Source: an uncultured Flavobacteriaceae bacterium (GTDB lineage Bacteria; Bacteroidota; Bacteroidia; Flavobacteriales; Flavobacteriaceae). From it: a DNA stretch of 64,000 nt. Below, piece by piece: positions 18,630 through 30,136 of this stretch. Position numbers and translations under genes: made by a program. The first letter of the stretch is position 1, and every line of letters starts with the position of its first letter. The stretch is from contig CALSOZ010000007.1 in assembly GCA_943788095.1 (NCBI GenBank), forward strand, positions 84,875 through 148,874, in the 5' to 3' direction. The notes under the pieces are model-generated. The model did no database searches and was not told the origin of the DNA. It saw only the letters and a program-made list of their open reading frames with translations.

Positions 18630-18686
18630 AAATTATGTTTTGGAAATGACAGTATACAATACGATAGGTCATTCTGAACGATGTTG

Positions 18687-18694
18687 CAAAGATA
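18687..18694 (-). promoter_or_regulatory. Candidate -7 box for the DEAD helicase (TATCTTTG on minus)
   Basis: TATCTTTG on the minus strand fits TAnnTTTG in the 83-bp gap between yaaA and the helicase gene, 57 bp before the helicase start. Confidence 0.4.
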
Positions 18695-18712
18695 CGTCTT
18701 ATTTTGTGTAAA

Positions 18713-19471
18713 TTAACGTGTAAACACCAATTTAGTGTCGTTTGATAAATTAGAGTCATAGGCATAACCCTCTGTTGTAAATGTTTTCAATTCATCAACA
18801 GTTTCCACAGCATTCTCAATAATAAAACGTGTCATAAAACCCCGTGCAAGTTTGGCAAAAATGGCGATTGTTTTATACTGACCATTTTTAAATTCTTTGA
18901 AATCCACATGAATAACAGGCACTTTAAGAACTTTGGTGTCAATGGCTTTAAAATATTCTTGACTTGCTAAGTTGACAAACAATTCATCGTCATTTAGTTC
19001 GTCGTTCAGAGCGTTTGTAACTTTTTTGCGCCAAAACTCATAAAGATTTTTAGATTTTCCGACCGGAAATTTAGTTCCCATTTCCAAGCGGTAGGGTTGT
19101 ATTAAATCTAAAGGTTTCAATAAACCATACAGTCCAGAGATGATTCGAACCGAATCTTGTAATCTCTCCAACTTTGAATCCGAAATCGTATAGGCTTCAA
19201 TCCCACGATACACATCGCCGTTAAACGCATAAATAGCGGGACGCGCATTTTTTGAAGTGAAAGGGATTGACCACTCTTGATTGCGTTCATAATTTAGCTG
19301 CCCTAAATTGGGTGAAATATGCATCAACGCAGAAAGTGTTTTTGCCGATTTCTTTTTCAACAACGAATTTAGCTGCTGCGATTCGCTCAAAAAACAACTT
19401 TGGGTGCTTAACGAGGTTGGTAATTCGCTCTCGTAATTTAATGATTTCGCAGGTGAGATGACAAGTTTCAT
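18713..19471 (-). CDS. yaaA: Peroxide stress protein YaaA (DUF328)
   Basis: The 252-residue product matches the family in length and begins with the signature MKLVISPAKSLNYES. Other conserved blocks are PAIYAFNGDVYRGIEA, RIISGLYGLLKPLDLIQPYR and LGTKF-like EMGTKFPVG. YaaA limits free iron and DNA damage during peroxide stress in E. coli. A -7-like box lies 17 bp upstream, so it probably has its own promoter. Confidence 0.92.
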   Translation of the reverse strand: MKLVISPAKSLNYESELPTSLSTQSCFLSESQQLNSLLKKKSAKTLSALMHISPNLGQLNYERNQEWSIPFTSKNARPAIYAFNGDVYRGIEAYTISDSKLERLQDSVRIISGLYGLLKPLDLIQPYRLEMGTKFPVGKSKNLYEFWRKKVTNALNDELNDDELFVNLASQEYFKAIDTKVLKVPVIHVDFKEFKNGQYKTIAIFAKLARGFMTRFIIENAVETVDELKTFTTEGYAYDSNLSNDTKLVFTR

Positions 19472-19488
19472 AAATCTAATTTATATCT

Positions 19489-19496
19489 CAAAGTTA
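19489..19496 (-). promoter_or_regulatory. Candidate -7 box for yaaA (TAACTTTG on minus)
   Basis: TAACTTTG on the minus strand matches TAnnTTTG and ends 17 bp before the yaaA ATG. Confidence 0.42.
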
Positions 19497-19536
19497 ACAA
19501 GTAAGGCGCAAGACTCAAAACAATCTAAAGAAAATT

Positions 19537-20574
19537 TTAGTCTTCGACCATGTGATTCGAATAGGTCTCCCATTTTTTAATACAAGCTTGCATGTCTTGT
19601 GGAATCTCGGCGGTAAACGACATTGTTTTCCCAGTCGTTGGATGCACAAATCCTAAAGTTTTGGCGTGCAAGGCTTGTCGTGGTAAGGTTTTAAAACAAT
19701 TATCAACAAACTGCTTATATTTAGTAAAGGTGGTCCCTTTCAGAATGCGCTCGCCTCCATAGCGTTCGTCGTTAAAAAGCGTATGACCAATATGTTTCAT
19801 ATGCACTCGAATTTGATGCGTTCGCCCGGTCTCTAATTTACAAGTCACCAGAGTCACATAGCCCAAACGTTGCAATACTTTATAATGCGTCACTGCAGGC
19901 TTGCCTTTGTCAGCTTCATCTCCATAATAGACCGTATTTTGTAATCTGTTTTTTGGATGACGACCAATATTACCTTCAATCGTACCTTCATCGGAACCCA
20001 TATTTCCCCAAACCAAGGCCACATATTCGCGCTCAGTTGTTTTTGCTTTAAATTGGGCTGATAAATGGGCCATTGCGATCTCGGTTTTGGCTACGACTAA
20101 TAATCCACTCGTATCTTTATCAATTCGATGGACTAAGCCGGGACGGTTGCTACTATTGTTTGGTAAATTTTCAAAATGAAAGCTTAGCGCATTAATCAAG
20201 GTTCCTGAATAATTTCCATGCCCAGGGTGAACCACCATTCCAGGCGCTTTATTGACAACTAATAGCGCATCATCTTCATACACCACATCGATGGGAATAT
20301 CCTCAGGAACTAATAAATTTTCATAAGGAGGATGCTCAAATAAAACGCGAATTTTATCATACGGTTTTACCTTATAATTTGATTTTACCGCGGCTTCATT
20401 GACCAAAATACTGCCATTTTTAGCAGCAGCTTGGATTTTATTTCTGGTGGCATTTTCAACAAAATTCATGAGGTATTTATCGATTCGCAAAGGCTGCTGG
20501 CCCTTCTCTACCGTGAACGTATAATGTTCATGTAATTCACTCTCAATTTCTAACAAGTCATCTGATTCTACCAT
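19537..20574 (-). CDS. rluD: RluA/RluD family 23S rRNA pseudouridine synthase
   Basis: The 345-residue product has an N-terminal S4 RNA-binding domain (LRIDKYLMNFVENATRNKIQ) and a catalytic domain with GLVHRIDKDTSGLLVVAKT, whose Asp is the nucleophile, and GRTHQIRVHMKHIGHTLFND. It isomerises uridines in large-subunit rRNA. The RluD-type layout fits, but exact target sites are inferred. Its start is 6 bp downstream of the PASTA gene stop. Confidence 0.9.
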   Translation of the reverse strand: MVESDDLLEIESELHEHYTFTVEKGQQPLRIDKYLMNFVENATRNKIQAAAKNGSILVNEAAVKSNYKVKPYDKIRVLFEHPPYENLLVPEDIPIDVVYEDDALLVVNKAPGMVVHPGHGNYSGTLINALSFHFENLPNNSSNRPGLVHRIDKDTSGLLVVAKTEIAMAHLSAQFKAKTTEREYVALVWGNMGSDEGTIEGNIGRHPKNRLQNTVYYGDEADKGKPAVTHYKVLQRLGYVTLVTCKLETGRTHQIRVHMKHIGHTLFNDERYGGERILKGTTFTKYKQFVDNCFKTLPRQALHAKTLGFVHPTTGKTMSFTAEIPQDMQACIKKWETYSNHMVED

Positions 20575-20580
20575 GGTTAA

Positions 20581-21138
20581 TTATTGCTTTCGAACCCCGT
20601 TTCCTAAAACTAGGTCGAGGGTAGAAGTTTTTGGAAGCATCGTACCTGCTTCAATGATTTGGTCTTTATACCGTATTTGTAAAACTTCATTTTTTCCCAA
20701 ATCATCTACATATATCAACTCGCCAATTTGGAAACCCAGAGCTTCAAGCTTTGGTTTTGTTTGACGATATGTCCGACGAATCACATCTGGAACAGCAAAC
20801 TTTCTGTAGGTTGAAGGATTAAGAATTAAATATATTTTACGATCTTCTTTAACTTGACTTCCAGCCAACGGATTTTGTTCGATAATCGATCCTTTTGGAT
20901 AATTAGGGTTATAATTTGATGAATCTTGAACTTCCCCTCTTAGTGCATTGTCTTTGAGAAGCATCTGAGCCACTTCATAGGTTTTACCTGTAAGTGGTGG
21001 AACAGTCACAAAGGTCGCATGATTGGTGTACGATTTGAGCCATTTCAGGGTTAAAAAACAAAAAATAATGAGGGCAATCCCTGCAAAGAGTAGTTGCTTT
21101 AAAAATGATTTACTGAATAAGAATTTGATAAAATCCAT
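20581..21138 (-). CDS. PASTA-domain membrane protein
   Basis: The product is about 185 residues, with one N-terminal membrane helix (LLFAGIALIIFCFLTLKWL) followed by at least two PASTA repeats (VPPLTGKTYEVAQMLL, IIEQNPLAGSQVKEDRKIYL; then VPDVIRRTYRQTKPKLEALG). PASTA domains bind peptidoglycan fragments in kinases and PBPs, but here there is no kinase or transpeptidase domain. I start it at ATG 21138 (MDFIKFLFSK); an ATG 11 codons upstream is less family-like. It is followed by rluD and faces ddl. Confidence 0.85.
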   Translation of the reverse strand: MDFIKFLFSKSFLKQLLFAGIALIIFCFLTLKWLKSYTNHATFVTVPPLTGKTYEVAQMLLKDNALRGEVQDSSNYNPNYPKGSIIEQNPLAGSQVKEDRKIYLILNPSTYRKFAVPDVIRRTYRQTKPKLEALGFQIGELIYVDDLGKNEVLQIRYKDQIIEAGTMLPKTSTLDLVLGNGVRKQ

Positions 21139-21281
21139 GGCGCATATTAATAATTTAACAAAGCTAAACAAATATTTGTGTCCTTAAAATCTTTAGCTTG
21201 TTTAGTTTGAAGTAAATATATTTGGTTTAAAATGATTTTGATTTGAGATAAAAGTAATATTTTTACTGTATAAACGTAGAA

Positions 21282-22264
21282 ATGAAAAAAAATATTGCCA
21301 TTATTATGGGTGGATATTCAAGTGAATACCTAATCTCTCTAAAAAGTGGAAACGTGGTTTACGAGAGTTTACCAAAAACGCTTACAATGCGTACTGCATC
21401 CATATTTTTAAAGACCGATGGGTTTACGTGGCAGATGATTTACAAGAATTCCCCATAAATAAAGCCGATTTTAGTATCAATTTAAATGGCAAAAAAATTA
21501 ACTTTGACTGTGTATTTAATGCCATTCATGGCGCGCCAGGAGAAGATGGAACCATACAAGCTTATTTCGAGTTACTCTCAATTCCACATACCAGTTGCGA
21601 TATGTATCAAGCAGCTTTGACGTTTAATAAGCGAGACTGTTTGAGCGTTTTAAAACCTTACGGAATACGAACGGCAGATTCCTATTTTTTAAATGCTGGA
21701 GATGCCATTGACCCTGTAGCCATTGAAACCGCAGTTGGTTTTCCATGTTTTGTAAAAGCCAATAAAGCCGGCAGTAGTTTTGGTGTTACTAAAGTCTATT
21801 CAAAGGAAGAGTTGCCAAAAGCGATCGATATTGCTTTTAAGGAAGATGATGAACTCATTATTGAATCCTACCTAGACGGAATCGAAGTTTCTGTTGGGGT
21901 GTTCCGTTATAAAGGAGTCGTTACGGTGCTTCCAATTACGGAAATTGTGACCGAGAATGACTTTTTTGATTATGAAGCAAAGTATTTAGGGAAATCTCAA
22001 GAAATCACGCCAGCACGTTTAAGCGACTCCCAAGAATTGGACGTTAGAACGGTTGCTAAAAGTATTTATGAAATTTTAAAATTAGAAGGGTTTTCTCGCA
22101 GTGAATTTATTTTCAAAAACAACAAACCTCATCTTTTAGAAATAAATACCATTCCAGGACTTACGAAGGAAAGTATTTTTCCACAGCAAGCGGCGCAAGC
22201 AGGAATTTCATTGCCCGATTTATTTGATAATGCGATTCAAGAAGCACTTCAGAAAAATTCTTAA
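21282..22264 (+). pseudogene. ddl: D-alanine--D-alanine ligase, one frameshift
   Basis: Ddl joins two D-Ala for peptidoglycan precursors using ATP. The start ATG at 21282 gives MKKNIAIIMGGYSSEYLISL, then the frame breaks at the A5 run 21374-21378. Adding one A restores NAYNAYCIHIF and joins the long downstream frame (VADDLQEF..., FNAIHGAPGEDG, VKANKAGSSFG, LEINTIPGLT). All catalytic blocks are present. Because the gene is essential and only one homopolymer base is missing, a sequencing error is more likely than a true pseudogene. Confidence 0.85.
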
Positions 22265-22273
22265 CTTTACCAC

Positions 22274-22729
22274 ATGAAAAAAGCAATTTTCCCAGGATCC
22301 TTTGACCCAATTACATTAGGGCATGTCGACATTATCAACAGAGGGGTCACCTTATTTGATGAAGTCATTATAGCGATTGGCGAAAATTCTTCTAAAAACT
22401 ATATGTTTACACTCGACGAACGTAAACAATTTATAGAAAATACATTTAAAGACAATCCAAAAGTGACGGTCATGACTTATAGTGGATTAACCATCGATTT
22501 TTGTAAAGAGATTGGCATTAATTTTATTTTAAGAGGGTTAAGAAATCCTGCCGATTTTGAATTTGAAAAAGCCATTGCGCAAACCAATAGACATTTATCC
22601 ACCTTAGAAACCGTATTTTTACTAACGTCCACACAGACTTCATTTATCTCCTCCTCTATCGTTAGAGAAATCATTCGCTACGAAGGCGATTACAAAAAAT
22701 TAGTCCCCAACTCAGTACGCGTTCAATAA
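22274..22729 (+). CDS. coaD: Phosphopantetheine adenylyltransferase
   Basis: CoaD transfers AMP to 4'-phosphopantetheine, the penultimate step of CoA synthesis. The 151-residue product carries the nucleotidyltransferase motif FPGSFDPITLGHVDII and the C-terminal SSSIVREI block, with RGLRNPADFEFE in between. Length is normal. It starts 9 bp after ddl and is probably in the same transcript. Confidence 0.95.
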   Translation: MKKAIFPGSFDPITLGHVDIINRGVTLFDEVIIAIGENSSKNYMFTLDERKQFIENTFKDNPKVTVMTYSGLTIDFCKEIGINFILRGLRNPADFEFEKAIAQTNRHLSTLETVFLLTSTQTSFISSSIVREIIRYEGDYKKLVPNSVRVQ

Positions 22730-22731
22730 AC

Positions 22732-24354
22732 CTAAAGTTTATATTCTGCAAGTCCTTTCGAAAAAGCTTCTGGATTTTCGGCCAGATGATACCGTGGATC
22801 ATCAATTGCTTCTAAAATCACATCTTTAAATATTGGACTCGACTTATGCAATAAAACCTTACAGTCTTCACTGAGGTGTTTTAGATGGATTGCTTTCCCT
22901 TCGTCTTTATATTTTGTTACAAGATTAAAAATCGCTTCGATCGCAGAATGGTCACTTATTCGTGATTCTACAAAATCAATTTCAATAGATTCAGGATCGT
23001 TTTTAACATCAAACTTATCATTAAAAGCCTTTATACTACCGAAGAATAATGGGCCCCATATTTCGTACACTTTGGTGCCATCGTCTTTGATGCGCTTTCG
23101 AGCACGAATACGCTTCGCATTTTCCCAAGAAAACACCAGTGCACTGACGATCACACCGGAAATAACAGCAATTGCCAGATCAAAAAAGACCGTCATCGAT
23201 GAAACCAATATCAACACAAACACATCTGTTTTAGGGATTTTATTGATAATTCTAAAACTCGACCATGCAAACGTTCCAATGACCACCATAAACATCACGC
23301 CTACCAATGCAGCAATCGGTACTTGTTCGATAAGCCCTGAAGCAAATAAAATAAATGCTAAAAGCGCTAAGGCTGCGACAATTCCTGAAAGACGGCCTCT
23401 ACCGCCTCCTTTAATATTAATAATCGATTGACCAATCATTGCACATCCACCCATCCCACCAAACAGTCCGGTGACAATGTTTGCACCCCCTTGAGCCATA
23501 CATTCTCTGTTTGAATTTCCTCGAGTTTCGGTGAGTTCATCAATTAAATTAAGGGTCATTAAAGATTCTATCAGTCCAATCGCTGCAAGAATTAATGCAT
23601 AGGGCCCTATAAATTTTAAGGTTTCAAAACTAAGAGGGATTTTTTCAAAAATAGCCCATTGCGGAAGTGGTAATCCACCTTTGAGGCCGTCGCCTCCACC
23701 ATCTCTGATAAAGCTTCCAACCGTGGCAACCTCTAAATCTCCAAAAATAACAATGGCAGAAACCACCAAAATAGCCACCAATGCTTCTGGTAATTTTTTA
23801 GTAATCTGTGGAAGTCCAAACATAATAGCAATTGTTAAGCCAACTAAGCCAATCATGGTCCATAATGAGGTCCCTTGCATCCATACCATCTCGCCATTTT
23901 CGGACGTCATGAACATACTTAATTGAGATAGGAAAATAACTATAGCTAATCCATTTACAAACCCCATCATGACAGGATGCGGAATCAAACGCACAAATTT
24001 ACCAAGTTTAAAAACACCTGCTAAGACCTGAATCACTCCCATTAAAATAACCGTCATAAAGAGATAATAAAGTCCTAATTCATCACCCTCTGCTCCCATT
24101 GCATTTCCACGCGCAACAAGACTGACCATCACTACTGCTAAAGCCCCCGTAGCGCCACTAATCATGCCTGGACGACCTCCAAAAATAGAAGTGATTAACC
24201 CAATCATAAAGGCGGCATACAACCCTACTAAAGGATCAACGCCTGCGACAAAAGCAAATGCAACCGCCTCTGGCACTAAGGCCAATGCGACTGTGAGTCC
24301 ACTTAAAATATCATTTTTTACATTACTAGAACGCTTGCTTATAAACTCCATCAT
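22732..24354 (-). CDS. SulP family anion transporter with STAS domain (second copy)
   Basis: The 540-residue product is a polytopic inner-membrane carrier. SulP marks are LSGLTVALALVPEAVAFAFV near the N-terminus, SGATGALAVVMVSLV, GLFGGMGGCAMIGQSIINIK, and a C-terminal STAS region (ESIEIDFVESRISDHSAIEA). It differs clearly from the SulP at 12617 and is not next to a carbonic anhydrase. The substrate is undetermined (sulfate, bicarbonate or other anions). It is convergent with coaD, 2 bp apart. Confidence 0.88.
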   Translation of the reverse strand: MMEFISKRSSNVKNDILSGLTVALALVPEAVAFAFVAGVDPLVGLYAAFMIGLITSIFGGRPGMISGATGALAVVMVSLVARGNAMGAEGDELGLYYLFMTVILMGVIQVLAGVFKLGKFVRLIPHPVMMGFVNGLAIVIFLSQLSMFMTSENGEMVWMQGTSLWTMIGLVGLTIAIMFGLPQITKKLPEALVAILVVSAIVIFGDLEVATVGSFIRDGGGDGLKGGLPLPQWAIFEKIPLSFETLKFIGPYALILAAIGLIESLMTLNLIDELTETRGNSNRECMAQGGANIVTGLFGGMGGCAMIGQSIINIKGGGRGRLSGIVAALALLAFILFASGLIEQVPIAALVGVMFMVVIGTFAWSSFRIINKIPKTDVFVLILVSSMTVFFDLAIAVISGVIVSALVFSWENAKRIRARKRIKDDGTKVYEIWGPLFFGSIKAFNDKFDVKNDPESIEIDFVESRISDHSAIEAIFNLVTKYKDEGKAIHLKHLSEDCKVLLHKSSPIFKDVILEAIDDPRYHLAENPEAFSKGLAEYKL

Positions 24355-24374
24355 TTTGTTTCAATTTTGCAGGG

Positions 24375-24382
24375 CAAAAATA
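24375..24382 (-). promoter_or_regulatory. Candidate -7 box for SulP (TATTTTTG on minus)
   Basis: TATTTTTG on the minus strand matches TAnnTTTG and ends 20 bp before the SulP start. Confidence 0.4.
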
Positions 24383-24457
24383 AACTTATTGAGAGCGATA
24401 GCAACTGTAAATTGATTTTATTTGAAGATAAATATAAAAACCAGGTTTGTACGTCTG

Positions 24458-25039
24458 TCAAATAAGAAGTTTAATATTCGCATAGGAATTATCTAAAACT
24501 TTTTGAAGTTTACTTTCGGGGATCCACTTTACTTTTGTGATGCCTTCTTTTTCTTGAGGAATTAGTTTTCCATCGTATTCTGAATACATCTGAAACCAAT
24601 AGGTCATCTTAATGTAGTTGCGGTCATTTCTTTTGAATATATGATAAGTAATTTCTAAGGGTTTTGTAATCGAAAGTCCCGAAATTCCAGTTTCTTCTTC
24701 AACTTCTCGAAGTGCAGTTTGATTGATTGTTTCCTTTGATTCAGCTTTCCCTTTGGGAAGGTCCCATTTTCCATTTCTAAAAATAAATAAAATAGCTCCT
24801 TTTGGATTATATACCTTTCCACCTCCTGCAATCACATTTGGCAATAATGATAAAAATTTTTTAAGAAGTACGTCTTTATTTGACCCAATAAGATGTACAG
24901 CGTCGTATTTATCTTTTTTAAGCTTTGAAAGCACTTTGTTAATATCAACAGAATCTATCAAAAAATTCTTGAAATTTGTTTCAGTTTCTACCTTGGTCGT
25001 TAAGATTATTGGTTTATTACCAACAAATATTTTATACAT
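24458..25039 (-). CDS. NUDIX hydrolase
   Basis: The 193-residue product has a complete Nudix box (GKAESKETINQTALREVEEE then TG) in its C-terminal half, preceded by WDLPKG. The N-terminal ~65 residues form an extra region seen in flavobacterial homologues. It hydrolyses a nucleoside-diphosphate-linked substrate that cannot be named. It is divergent from pyrE, and this pairing is common in flavobacteria. Confidence 0.88.
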   Translation of the reverse strand: MYKIFVGNKPIILTTKVETETNFKNFLIDSVDINKVLSKLKKDKYDAVHLIGSNKDVLLKKFLSLLPNVIAGGGKVYNPKGAILFIFRNGKWDLPKGKAESKETINQTALREVEEETGISGLSITKPLEITYHIFKRNDRNYIKMTYWFQMYSEYDGKLIPQEKEGITKVKWIPESKLQKVLDNSYANIKLLI

Positions 25040-25086
25040 TGTTAATTAAAAACAAATTAATAGAAAGTAAAAGTAGTATTTTTTAC

Positions 25087-25094
25087 TAATTTTG
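25087..25094 (+). promoter_or_regulatory. Candidate -7 box for pyrE (TAATTTTG), near-leaderless
   Basis: TAATTTTG matches TAnnTTTG and ends only 4 bp before the pyrE ATG, implying a very short or absent 5' leader. Confidence 0.42.
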
Positions 25095-25098
25095 AGCC

Positions 25099-25759
25099 AT
25101 GATTTTCAACAAAAGTACCGCCAAAAAAACAGCAGAAGTATTACTTCAAATAAATGCCATTAAATTAAACCCACAAACGCCCTTCACTTGGGCTTCAGGA
25201 TGGAAGTCTCCCATCTATTGCGACAACCGTATTGTGTTATCGTTTCCACATTGTTAGAAATTATATTAAGGACGAAATTGCCAAAAACATAGAATTAGAG
25301 TTTGGCAAGCCCGATGTGATTGCAGGCGTTGCAACTGGTGCGATTGGAATCGGTGCTTTAGTCGCTGAAGTTCTTGGACTTCCATTTGTATATGTTCGCC
25401 CAGAAGCCAAAAAACATGGCCGTCAAAATCAAATTGAAGGGTATATTCAAAAAGGTCAAAATGTGGTGGTTGTAGAAGATTTGATCAGCACAGGCAACAG
25501 TAGTTTAGTGGCTGTGGATGCTTTAAAAGCTGCCGAAGTGAATGTTAAAGGTATGGTTGCTATTTTTAGCTATGGCTTTGACATCTCAAAAGAAAATTTT
25601 AAAAAACATAACGTCTCTCTTTTTACACTTAGTAACTACGAAAGCCTGATAGAACAAGCGTTAGATACCGACTTCATAAATCAAAATGAAGCAGCTGTCT
25701 CTTATCCAAATGGAATTCAAATCCTTCGGAATGGACCGGCAAATAAATTTAGATTATGA
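25099..25759 (+). pseudogene. pyrE: Orotate phosphoribosyltransferase, one frameshift
   Basis: PyrE makes OMP from orotate and PRPP. The ATG at 25099 opens [19 protein letters not shown] and runs to [20 protein letters not shown], then meets a stop at 25255. Deleting one T at 25251-25252 joins it to the downstream frame ([40 protein letters not shown], and the PRPP loop VVVEDLISTGNSS). Only this one lesion is visible. It overlaps the next gene by 4 bp (ATGA). Confidence 0.85.
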
Positions 25760-26170
25760 AACTAGAATCAACTAAAGTAAGTATTGATAAATCGGCACAA
25801 GAAGTGTTTGATTTTTTGACAGACTCTTGAAAACTTTAAACCACTGATGCCCGAAAACACTAGCAAGTTTGAGACTCTATGGATGATCCGAAGACCTTTT
25901 TATTTGCCTTGAGTGGAATGCCCGAAATAATGTTGAAGAAAAAATATTTGGAAAGCCCTAATCTCATTGTGCTGGGAGCTAGTGGAGGCAAATTAGACTT
26001 TTCTTTAACAGCAAACATAAGAAAACATTTCTGAAAACAAAAGCGAGATTTATTTAAAGTTTGAAGGAGACTTTAACCCGATGATGGCAATGATGATTAA
26101 AGGACCAATATCTAAATTCATTGAAACTTTAGCTCTAAACATCCCGCTAAAAATTGTAACTAATATATAA
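25756..26170 (+). pseudogene. SRPBCC (polyketide-cyclase-like) family protein, several frameshifts
   Basis: Starting at ATG 25756 the frames read MKLESTKVSIDKSAQEVFDF, then after shifts NFKPLMPENTSKFET, TFLFALSGMPEIMLKKKYLE, GASGGKLDFSLTANI and FEGDFNPMMAMMIKGPISKF, ending at TAA 26168. Pieced together this is a ~135-residue START-like protein of the type that follows pyrE in flavobacteria. At least three shifts are needed. Ligand and role are unknown. Its end overlaps the convergent birA end. Confidence 0.65.
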
Positions 26171-26890
26171 GCTTTAGTTCTTTCAAATCAAACTCCTTGT
26201 TAAAACTTTCCGTCTGAACGCATAACTTACCAGAAGCAGAAACCCCTCTTATTATACCTGTAAACAAATTATTAGTTGTGGCCACTGAAAGTTGAATACT
26301 TATCTTTGCGAAATAAATAGGATTCGTATTCACGTCTTAAAGACCCAGCTCCCACTTTCAGAGTACAGTTTAAAATATATTTTAAGCTTTTCAATAATCT
26401 TTGTTAATAATTCATTCTTATCAAGATCTAATAATATAATATTTTTCAAAGAGCTTACCTTAGTTAATCCCTCAAACTTAAGCTGATTCACATTAAGACC
26501 AATCCCAATTACAGAATATTCAATTTGACTCTGTTTAATCAAATTTTCAATTAATACACCTGATATTTTAAATTCGTCTGACAAAATATCGTTAGGCCAC
26601 TTTATAGACAATTTGGGAATATTGAACGACTCAAGTGCTTTGACAATTGACAATGAAACTAATATATTTAACATAAATTGATTTCTAGGACCCGTAGAGG
26701 GATTTATTTTCAAAACACTGAATGTTAGGTTTTTACCTTATCAGAAACCCATACAGAACCACGCTGGCCTCGGCCATTAGTTTGATTATTTGCTACTACT
26801 ACTGAAAAGTCCTCCAATGTTCGTTCAAGCATCAATCGTTTTAAGATAACTGTTCGTAGAGTCTGTAGAATTAAGTTTAATTATTTGCAT
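26160..26890 (-). pseudogene. birA: Biotin--[acetyl-CoA-carboxylase] ligase, several frameshifts
   Basis: From ATG 26890 (MQIIKLNSTDSTNSYLK) the frames give TLEDFSVVVANNQTNGRGQR (biotin/ATP loop), GSVWVSDK, then a long intact piece (26330-26713) with IKWPNDILSDEFKISGVLIE and VIGIGLNVN. The tail resumes in other frames (REYESYLFRKDKYSTF; LFTGIIRGVSASGKL) to TAG at 26160. There is no N-terminal HTH, so it is a ligase only, not a repressor. Biotinylation is essential, so consensus errors are likely. Confidence 0.75.
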
Positions 26891-26959
26891 AGGAGTCTAA
26901 AGGCTTCTAAATTATAATTTTATTAAGACAATATAACGGGTTTAAAGCCAAAAAATTAA

Positions 26960-26967
26960 TAAATTTG
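26960..26967 (+). promoter_or_regulatory. Candidate -7 box for rsfS (TAAATTTG)
   Basis: TAAATTTG matches TAnnTTTG and ends 17 bp before the rsfS ATG. It may drive the rsfS-ftsH-LUD-cdsA-psd series. Confidence 0.42.
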
Positions 26968-26984
26968 CAAAGCAAAAATATTTT

Positions 26985-27356
26985 ATGACTTCAAATAACA
27001 CAAGTTCTGATAATTTAATTACTTTCACTATAAATGGAATAGAAGATGTCAAAGGACAGAACATAACTATCTTGGATTTACGAGAGATTGAAAATACCGT
27101 TTGTGATTATTTCATCATTTGCGATGGAACCTCAAACACACAGGTAAATGCAATTGTAAACTCGGTACAAAAAAAAGTTAGTAAGAACACTAAAGAAAAA
27201 CCATGGCACATTGAAGGAAGTGAAAATGCAGAATGGGTTCTTATGGATTATGTTGACGTAGTTGTCCATGTTTTCCAAAAACATACTCGTCAGTATTATG
27301 ATATTGAAAACCTTTGGGGTGATGCTAAAATTACCGAAATAGAAACTAGTTACTAA
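26985..27356 (+). CDS. rsfS: Ribosome silencing factor
   Basis: RsfS binds the large subunit through L14 and blocks subunit joining when nutrients are short. The 123-residue product has the family blocks ILDLREIENTVCDYFIICDG, KPWHIEGSENAEWVLMDYVD and VVHVFQKHTRQYYDIENLWG. It is complete although it sits between two heavily frameshifted genes. It precedes ftsH by 10 bp. Confidence 0.93.
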   Translation: MTSNNTSSDNLITFTINGIEDVKGQNITILDLREIENTVCDYFIICDGTSNTQVNAIVNSVQKKVSKNTKEKPWHIEGSENAEWVLMDYVDVVVHVFQKHTRQYYDIENLWGDAKITEIETSY

Positions 27357-27366
27357 ATAAAAACCC

Positions 27367-29404
<2,038 letters not shown>

Positions 29405-29432
29405 TCCTACAATAGAACTTTTATTATATCTT

Positions 29433-29448
29433 TATTTTTGTATATTTG
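29433..29448 (+). promoter_or_regulatory. Tandem -7-like boxes upstream of the LUD gene
   Basis: TATTTTTG and TATATTTG lie back to back, both matching TAnnTTTG, about 40 bp before the ATG at 29489. Confidence 0.35.
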
Positions 29449-29488
29449 AATCCTAGTGTAAGCAAATTCCTTATACTACTGATAAAAA

Positions 29489-30130
29489 ATGAGTGTATTT
29501 CGTAAAATATTTGGGTCAAACTACTGGCACTTCTAAGTATGAGCCTGACGAAAAGAAGATCAGCAGCAAGATTTTTGCCTGACTGCTAGATTCTCCCATA
29601 GACGAAACCTTCACAATTAACTTCAACAACAATGGCGGTAAGTTTCTTGTATTGCGAGACCAGCTCCTGAAATTACAAGACTAATTTATTTCAAGACATC
29701 ATTGAAGAAAACAGTTGGACCCATAAAACAGCACTCATCCTCAACCCTGCACATCAGAAGATAAATTTGAGCTGGTTTGATTTTAAATTCTACAAAAAAA
29801 ACAGACGAAGCTGATTTTTTATTCACAACCTGTGAGTATCCCTTAATCGCCAGCGATGGATCGTTCCTTAATTTCCTCCAATCAAATCGCTGAGAAAAAA
29901 GTTAGTCTGAACTGCCCGAAGATTTTGTTGTCTTTGCTACCACGAGTCAATTCGTAGACGACCATCAGCGACTGGTCTTCAGGGTATAAAAGCTCAAGAG
30001 CAAAACTAAATATCCCAACTCAAATATCACTACGATCAAGCACTTCAAAGCAATTGAGGAGACTAATGACTTCCTAAGCTACGGAAGTAGCTCAAAAAAC
30101 CTATATTTGCTTCTTTTAGAAGACCTATAA
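29489..30130 (+). pseudogene. LUD domain (LutC/YkgG-like) protein, many frameshifts
   Basis: The ATG at 29489 opens MSVFRKIFGS. Later frames give NNNGGKFLYCE-like, FFIHNL/TCEYPLIASDGSF-like, LPEDFVVFATTSQFV and, at the end, YGSSSKNLYLLLLEDL with TAA at 30128. The order and spacing match the ~200-residue LUD-domain protein that flavobacteria carry between ftsH and cdsA. Shifts occur roughly every 50-100 bp, denser than anywhere else in the window. The biochemical role of this stand-alone LUD protein is unclear. Confidence 0.65.
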
Positions 30131-30136
30131 AAAGTA

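Noticed and set aside
22732..24354. Naming this SulP protein a sulfate permease
   Set aside because: SulP substrates vary and neither sequence nor neighbours decide the substrate.
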